Shown here: positions 59,078-64,000 of the stretch, piece by piece
Position numbering within the stretch: position 1 is the stretch's first letter
How the letters are laid out: every line of letters starts with the position of its first letter
Origin: Scenedesmus sp. ARA3
Taxonomy: Eukaryota; Chlorophyta; Chlorophyceae; Sphaeropleales; Scenedesmaceae
Direction: 5' to 3'
NCBI GenBank assembly: GCA_004335835.1
Contig: RWJK01001453.1
Location: 1-64,000 of the forward strand
Length of the DNA: 64,000 nucleotides
The notes under the pieces: model-generated
Told to the model about the DNA's origin: nothing
The model's database searches: none
Seen by the model: the letters and a program-made list of their open reading frames with translations, nothing else
Translations under genes and position numbers: made by a program

Positions 59078-62000
59078 ATGACAGCAGTTGAGGCACCAGC
59101 AGCACCTGTGGAGGCCAAAGCCAGCGCCGCAGGGAGAACAAAGCACAAGAACAACCATCAGCGCCCGCAGGAGCAGGAGAAGCGGCAGCAAGAGCACCAG
59201 GAAGCTAAGCAGCAGCATGCACATCCTGCAGACTCCGTCTTCAGTCAAGCTGCAGAGGACGATGAGGCGAGGACTGCAGAACAGCGTCCTGCAAGCAAGC
59301 CGGCCGCAGGAAAGAAACACAAGCAGCACAAGCAGAAGCAGGACAAGCAGCAGCAGCTGCACCAGAAGCAGGAAAAGCCACGCAAGGGCAGGAAGCGGCG
59401 AGTGTTTGGCGTTACGCTGCTGGTGTTTGCTGTGGTGGCAGTGACCCTTGGGTTTGGGGTCCCAAAGGCTGCGCAGGTGAGGCTGTTGACTTGTGACTTT
59501 GGCACCTACTGAAGCACAAGGCAGCTGCTTGGTTCAGCAGCAGTTGGCAGCCGGGATGCCGCCGTATCTCTTAGTAGAATGCAGCCGGACAGCAGGTGAA
59601 CCGTGCGCATGCTAGCGTGCGTCCTGCAAGCAAAGTTGATTGGCAGCCCAGCAGCGAAGTACTTCCTGCAGTGCCGCTGTACACAGTACACACGGTGGTC
59701 TGCCGGTGATGGTGCGCCTGGAGTCTGACATGCATGCTTGTTGTGTGCTTGGGCTGGGGTTGAGTACGACGCTTTCCACCTCTCACCAGCTGTGCATGCA
59801 CACACAGCAACATGCCCTGTTGTTTAGCTGCATGCTTGCGGTGTAAATTGCGTGCTCTGACGCATGCCTGCCCAATGTTACGCTGCTGCTCCTGCAGGAT
59901 GAGCGGGTACGTGCGGCAGTCAACGACAGCGTCTCGCGGCTTAACACCACACTGGTAGGTCTGCTGAGCAGGCTTCTTATTTGCTAACAAGGCTTGCCCG
60001 CTACAAGCAGCGGCATGCAGTGTAGCAGCAGCCTTCTGCGCTGGCTCCACTCTGCGTGCTGCGTTCCACAGCAGTGCCAGCTGCTAGGTTACATGCAACA
60101 GGCTTCGACCAGCAGCAGCAGCAGCAGCAGCAGCCACCCAAAGAGCAGGCTCCCCGCTGGCTGGCGTCCTGACTAGGGAATTGAAACTTGTTAGAGTGCA
60201 GGGCTGAACGTAACAGGACACCGCACGAGCCCGACTGGATAGCAGCCGTCAATCGTTGACGTATCTGGTGACTGATGTCCTTGCAGAGTGATGACAGCAG
60301 TGTTGAGTGCAATGATATGCTCATCGCCTGTGCCTTGCAGGTGGAGCAGTTTGACGTGAGCCTGGACGGCTTTCTTGAAAAGTTGGCCAACCTGAGTGAC
60401 ACAGTCAGCAGCATCATTGGGGACGACGGCCCGCGGCCGGGGCAGATGGCAGCGAAGCAGGGCCTCAAGGCACACCACCCTGTTGTTATTGTGCCAGGTG
60501 TGTGTCAGTCTCTGCAACGCATAGATTCAAACAGGCTGCCACTCGCAGACTGATGCTGCGGTTTGCTTGGATGTTGCTGTTTGCCTCACATGGTTGCTTG
60601 GCGTGACCAGCAAGGGTGTGCATGCACAGCACCATTGCAGGCAGCCAGCCACCAGCCCGCAGGTAACAGGTAAGGGGAGAAACCTAGAGACACCGAGAGT
60701 CAGGGCCCGACACAACCAATGTGAGTGATCAAGACCCTGGTTATCCATCCTGCGTGCTGTCCTTGATCTGCTGCTACTGTACCGCAGGCTTTGTCACCTC
60801 TGGGCTGGAGCTGTGGCAGGGCGAGGAGAGCGCATGCATGACGCAGTTTCAGCCCCATCAGGCCCCATCATGGCAACCTGCTGCTGCTGCTGTGCTGCAG
60901 GCTTTGTCACTGGAAGAACGCAGGGATGCATGAGGCAGAAACCCTGAAACCATGCTGCGCACATAACCCATTTCCTGCTGTGCCGCAGGCTTTGTCACCT
61001 CTGGGCTGGAGCTGTGGCAGGGCGAGGAGTGTGCGCAGAGCTACTTCCGTCAGCGGCTGTGGGGCACGCTGAGCATGGCGCAGACGCTGCTGGCGGACCG
61101 CGGCTGCTGGATGCGGCACATGAAGCTGGACCCAGTCACAGGTGGGCACAGGTGTCTGAAACGCGCACGTGGCGCATGATCATTTGTCATTTGTCAAATT
61201 TGCCGTCCATGCTGGCTAGTAGCGGCTGCTGGATGCGGCACATGAAGCTGGACCCAGTCACAGGTGGGCACAGGTGTCTGAAACGCGCACGTGGCGCATG
61301 ATCATTTGTCATTTGTCAAATTTGCCGTCCATGCTGGCTAGTAGCGGCTGCTGGATGCGGCACATGAAGCTGGACCCAGTCACAGGTGGGCACAGGTGTC
61401 TGAAATGCACACGTGGCGCATGATCACACGTTGCATGATGTGCTGTCCATGCTGGCTTGTAGCGGCTGCTGGATGCGGCACATGAAGCTGTACCCGGTCA
61501 CAGGTGGGCACATACTGTGGTTGAATGCACACATGCCTCAGGCTTTTGGTTTCTGGATGTATTGCGTGTGGGAGGGCAGGTGCTTAATGTGCTGCTGGCG
61601 GACCGCGGCTGCTGGATGCGGCACATGAAGCTGGACCCAGTCACAGGTGTGGTGATCACCACAGCACAGCACAGCACATACATGATGCATTGTTGGTTAC
61701 TTTAGTTGATTGTTGGCGGTTCATAATAAAAAAATTGCAAGATGCAGCACTGCAGGATACATGCACGGCACACCAGCTGTGTCTTCTTTGCATCCAAGCA
61801 CACTGGCTGTATGGCTGCTTCCTTGCCTCAGGTTCTGACCCCCCTGGCATCAAGCTGCGCGCCGCCAAGGCGCTGGAGGCGGTGGACTACTTTGTGCCGG
61901 GCTACTGGGTGTTCAGCAAGCTGGTGCAGTCGCTGGCTGACATCGGCTACGACAACAACAATCTGGTGGGTTGGGGGGGGCTGATGGTGATGCAACACAG

Positions 62001-63929
62001 CATCTTTTGAAGAAGTTGTTTGAGAAGATTTTGATCATACAGTGCCACAGTGTGTTTGAACTTTGTCGGTTACATGCATGGCTGCCGGTGCAATCCCGCC
62101 TTGCGGTTCCCTTCCGTCATCATGCAGCAGCAGCCGCGCCAGGTTGACGACAGCTTGACAGTTTGATTTTATTGATGAAAAATACATAAAAACATCGACG
62201 TTAATTGATAAAGTTGTTGGTGCAAAGGCCCTGGTCAGCCATTGCTTGTGGCTGTGCTCAGGGCAGCAGCCAGAGGCATGTCGCTGAAGCACGTTTCTCT
62301 GTGATCACTGTGCATGCTGCGTCTCCATCAAGTGTGCAGGTCGCAGTGCCGTACGACCGGCGCCTGCCCATCCCCATGATGTGCGTGCAACCATCTGCGA
62401 TGCTAAAGTCTGACCTCAGCCGTCACAAACATGTGTATCTGGTGCTGATGCTGCGCTTCCTGCATGTGTGCAGGTGGCTGTGCCGTACGACTGGCGCCTG
62501 CCCATCCCCGTGATGTGCGTGCAAACATCTACAATCCCTAGCGCTGACCACAATAACTACACATTTTGTTATGGTGCTGATGCTGCGTCTCCTGCATCTG
62601 TGCAGGTGGCTGTGCCGTACGACTGGCGCCTGCCCATCCCAGTTGTGTGCGTGCAAACATCTGCGATCCCTGATGCTGACTTCAACAGTCTTCAACATCT
62701 GTATCTGGTGCTGATGCTGCACCTTCTGCCTTGTGCAGGTGGCTGTGCCGTACGACTGGCGCCTGCCCATCCCTGTGATGTGTGTGCACATCTGCAATCC
62801 CTAATGGTGACTTCAACAGTTTCCAACAATTGTATGTGATGCTGGTGCTGCACCTTCTGCCTTGTGCAGGTTGCTGTGCCGTACGACTGGCGCCTGCCCA
62901 TCCCCGTGATGTGCGTGCAAACACCTGTGACTCCTAACGCTGCCTTCAGTGGTCACAAATATGTTGTATGATGCTGGTGCTGCACCTTCTGCCTGCACGC
63001 AGGTGGCTGTGCCGTACGACTGGCGCCTGCCCATCCCCGTGATGCAAACACGCGACGGCTACTTCACGCGCCTCAAAACCGAAGTCGAGATGCAACTGCA
63101 GCAGCAGCGCATCAAGCCGGTGCTCGTGTCGCACTCGTACGGCGCACTGGTCACGATGGCATTCATGAATTGGGTGGAGGGACAGCAGCCAGGCTGGGTG
63201 GACAAGCATCTGCACGGCTATTTGAATCTAGCAGGGCCGCTGCTGGGCTTACCAAAAGCTGTGTCGCCGCTGCTGTCTGGTGAGCAGAGCTGCTGCTTGT
63301 GCATGCATGCATACCTGGCTCACATACTATGTGCCACAGTGTTTTGTATGCGCAAGTGATGTATGTGGCAACCATCCCAAACAGGCATGCATGTTGATCA
63401 ACCTCACTCCAAACGCTCCCACCTGTTCACCACCCCTGCTCATCTTGAGCCTGTCAGTTGCGTTGCGTCATCTCATCTGACACCTGCCGCACCCCTGCAG
63501 GCGAGACGCGTGAGACTGTGGACATGATGGCAGGCCTGGCTGTGCTGGTGGAGCAGTACCTGGGCAAGCAGAGCAGGGCAGCGGTGAGCGTCTGTGTGTT
63601 ATGTTAGGTTGAAAGACAGGCAGTACATCTTGTATACTGTTGCGAGACTGCTGTGCAGTGATCGGCAGGGTTGGCAGATGGACAAGGGTGTGTGCACTTC
63701 CAAGACCGTTCCTCAGTATGCTATGGGGATTGCTGCTGTCAATTTCTCTGTGCCGGCAGTGGCTTACTAGCTTGCTTGCTGCTGCTGCTGCTGCTGCCCG
63801 CCGCCAGATGTTCCGCACGTGGGGCTCAGTGCTGGCGATGCTGCCTGTGGGTGGCCCACAGGTGTGGGGCAACGCCACGCATGCGCCAGATGACGATGAG
63901 AAGGTCACTGCGGCTGGCAGGTCGTACGG
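59078..63929 (+). CDS. PDAT: Phospholipid:diacylglycerol acyltransferase (PDAT), 5' part
   Basis: It transfers an acyl chain from a membrane phospholipid to diacylglycerol, making triacylglycerol; LCAT-like alpha/beta hydrolase on ER membranes. Exons are 59078-59476, 59898-59954, 60341-60497, 60989-61141, 61832-61965, 63003-63279, 63501-63583 and 63808-63929. All are in phase and continue past the window (about 460 aa seen; plant PDATs have about 650-690). The first exon gives a basic Gln/Lys-rich cytosolic tail and a membrane anchor RRVFGVTLLVFAVVAVTLGF (about 108-127). The lipase core has HPVVIVPGFVTSGLELWQGE (oxyanion region), RQRLWGT, GCWMRHMKLDPVTGSDPPGI, VAVPYDWRLP, and the nucleophile elbow VLVSHSYGALVTMAF with Ser345. 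GNATHAPDD is the last conserved stretch. Asp and His of the triad lie to the right. Confidence 0.96.
60787..61010 (+). repeat. Acceptor-side copies of PDAT exon 4
   Basis: GCAG|GCTTTGTCACCTCTGGGC, then TGGAGCTGTGGCAGGGCGAG starts at 60787. A short copy starts at 60901, and the real exon at 60989. The first copy is nearly perfect for about 45 bp. Confidence 0.92.
61095..61645 (+). repeat. Donor-side five-copy array of the PDAT exon 4 end
   Basis: CGGCTGCTGGATGCGGCACA, then TGAAGCTGGACCCAGTCACAG|GT occurs at 61101 (real), 61223, 61345, 61463 and 61606. Spacing is 122, 122, 118 and 143 bp. The first three units are almost identical through 120 bp, including CGCATGATCATTTGTCATTT. The last has a longer exon piece (LLADRGCWMRH) but a different downstream flank. 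Confidence 0.97.
62337..63040 (+). repeat. Acceptor-side six-copy array of the PDAT exon 6 start
   Basis: GCAG|GTGGCTGTGCCGTACGAC, then TGGCGCCTGCCCATCCC starts at 62340, 62474, 62606, 62739, 62870 and 63003 (real). Spacing is 134, 132, 133, 131 and 133 bp. All six have an AG acceptor. Only the last continues into the open catalytic exon; the others diverge after GATGTGCGTGCAA. Confidence 0.97.
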
Positions 63930-64000
63930 GTGAGCTGAGCTGTGCAGCAAGTGGCAGTTAAAGCTGCATGCAGAAGAGGTGATGGGTTTTTGCATTTGCA

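Noticed and set aside
60275..60340. Upstream extension of PDAT exon 3
   Set aside because: The frame is open from 60275, but the CTTGCAG at 60340 is the better acceptor and gives the conserved phase with exon 2. The longer form cannot be excluded without RNA.
62337..62937. Five extra PDAT catalytic exons as true tandem exons
   Set aside because: Each copy diverges after about 37 bp and lacks the Ser-elbow region, so they are edge copies and not whole exons.

Overview
This is nuclear DNA from a green alga, probably a chlorophyte. Genes are on both strands. They have many short GT-AG introns, usually with a TGCAG acceptor and a CAG|GTGNG donor, and CAG/CTG and Ala/Gln tracts are abundant. Several products point to a plastid-bearing plant-lineage cell: the AXR1 NEDD8-activating subunit, a plant-type arginine-rich CCCH protein, PDAT, and a dapA product with a transit-like leader. 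The TGCTGC-rich style reminds me of Scenedesmaceae-like algae, but that placement is a guess. No rRNA, tRNA, CRISPR array or bacterial-type operon was seen.

Layout. 26-907 (+): last three exons of AXR1. 2.9-6.66 kb (-): multi-pass membrane protein, unknown. 7.75-9.88 kb (+): a cyclin. 11.3-15.8 kb (-): tentative gene with a CW-like zinc finger. 17.99-19.31 kb (-): the POLE3/DPB4 histone-fold subunit. 21.9-38.8 kb (-): one very large gene. 38.8-44.5 kb (-): a tentative polytopic membrane protein. 44.7-47.6 kb (-): a tandem zinc-finger RNA-binding protein. 48.8-50.9 kb (-): a Mit_KHE1-type protein, divergent from 51.4-53.8 kb (+): 3-hydroxyacyl-CoA dehydratase (HACD/PAS2). 55.5-58.75 kb (-): DHDPS (dapA), divergent from 59.08 kb to the right edge (+): PDAT, cut by the window.

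Main result. I could chain 22 exons between 38793 and 21909 on the minus strand. Every splice phase is compatible and they total 10,248 nt (3,415 aa). The order is: N-terminal MGACLS acylation-like motif, SAM domain, four-helix bundle resembling the HeLo/MLKL/MCAfunc class, NB-ARC STAND ATPase, a run of kinesin-light-chain-like TPRs, and a roughly 1,770-residue Gln/Ala/Ser-rich tail in one exon. This is an NLR-like (STAND) architecture with a predicted membrane-acting N-terminus. An in-frame alternative splices its second exon to the upstream membrane-protein gene, so the true N-terminus is open.

Second result. In at least seven genes the introns hold tandem copies of the neighbouring exon edge, splice site included, at about 90-145 bp spacing. 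Copies of an exon's 5' edge (acceptor side) lie upstream of the real exon. Copies of its 3' edge (donor side) lie downstream. The clearest arrays are in PDAT, DHDPS and the STAND gene.

Functionally, HACD (very-long-chain fatty acid elongation) and PDAT (triacylglycerol formation) are both lipid enzymes. DHDPS starts lysine synthesis. The rest are cell-cycle, replication, ubiquitin-like and RNA-regulation genes.
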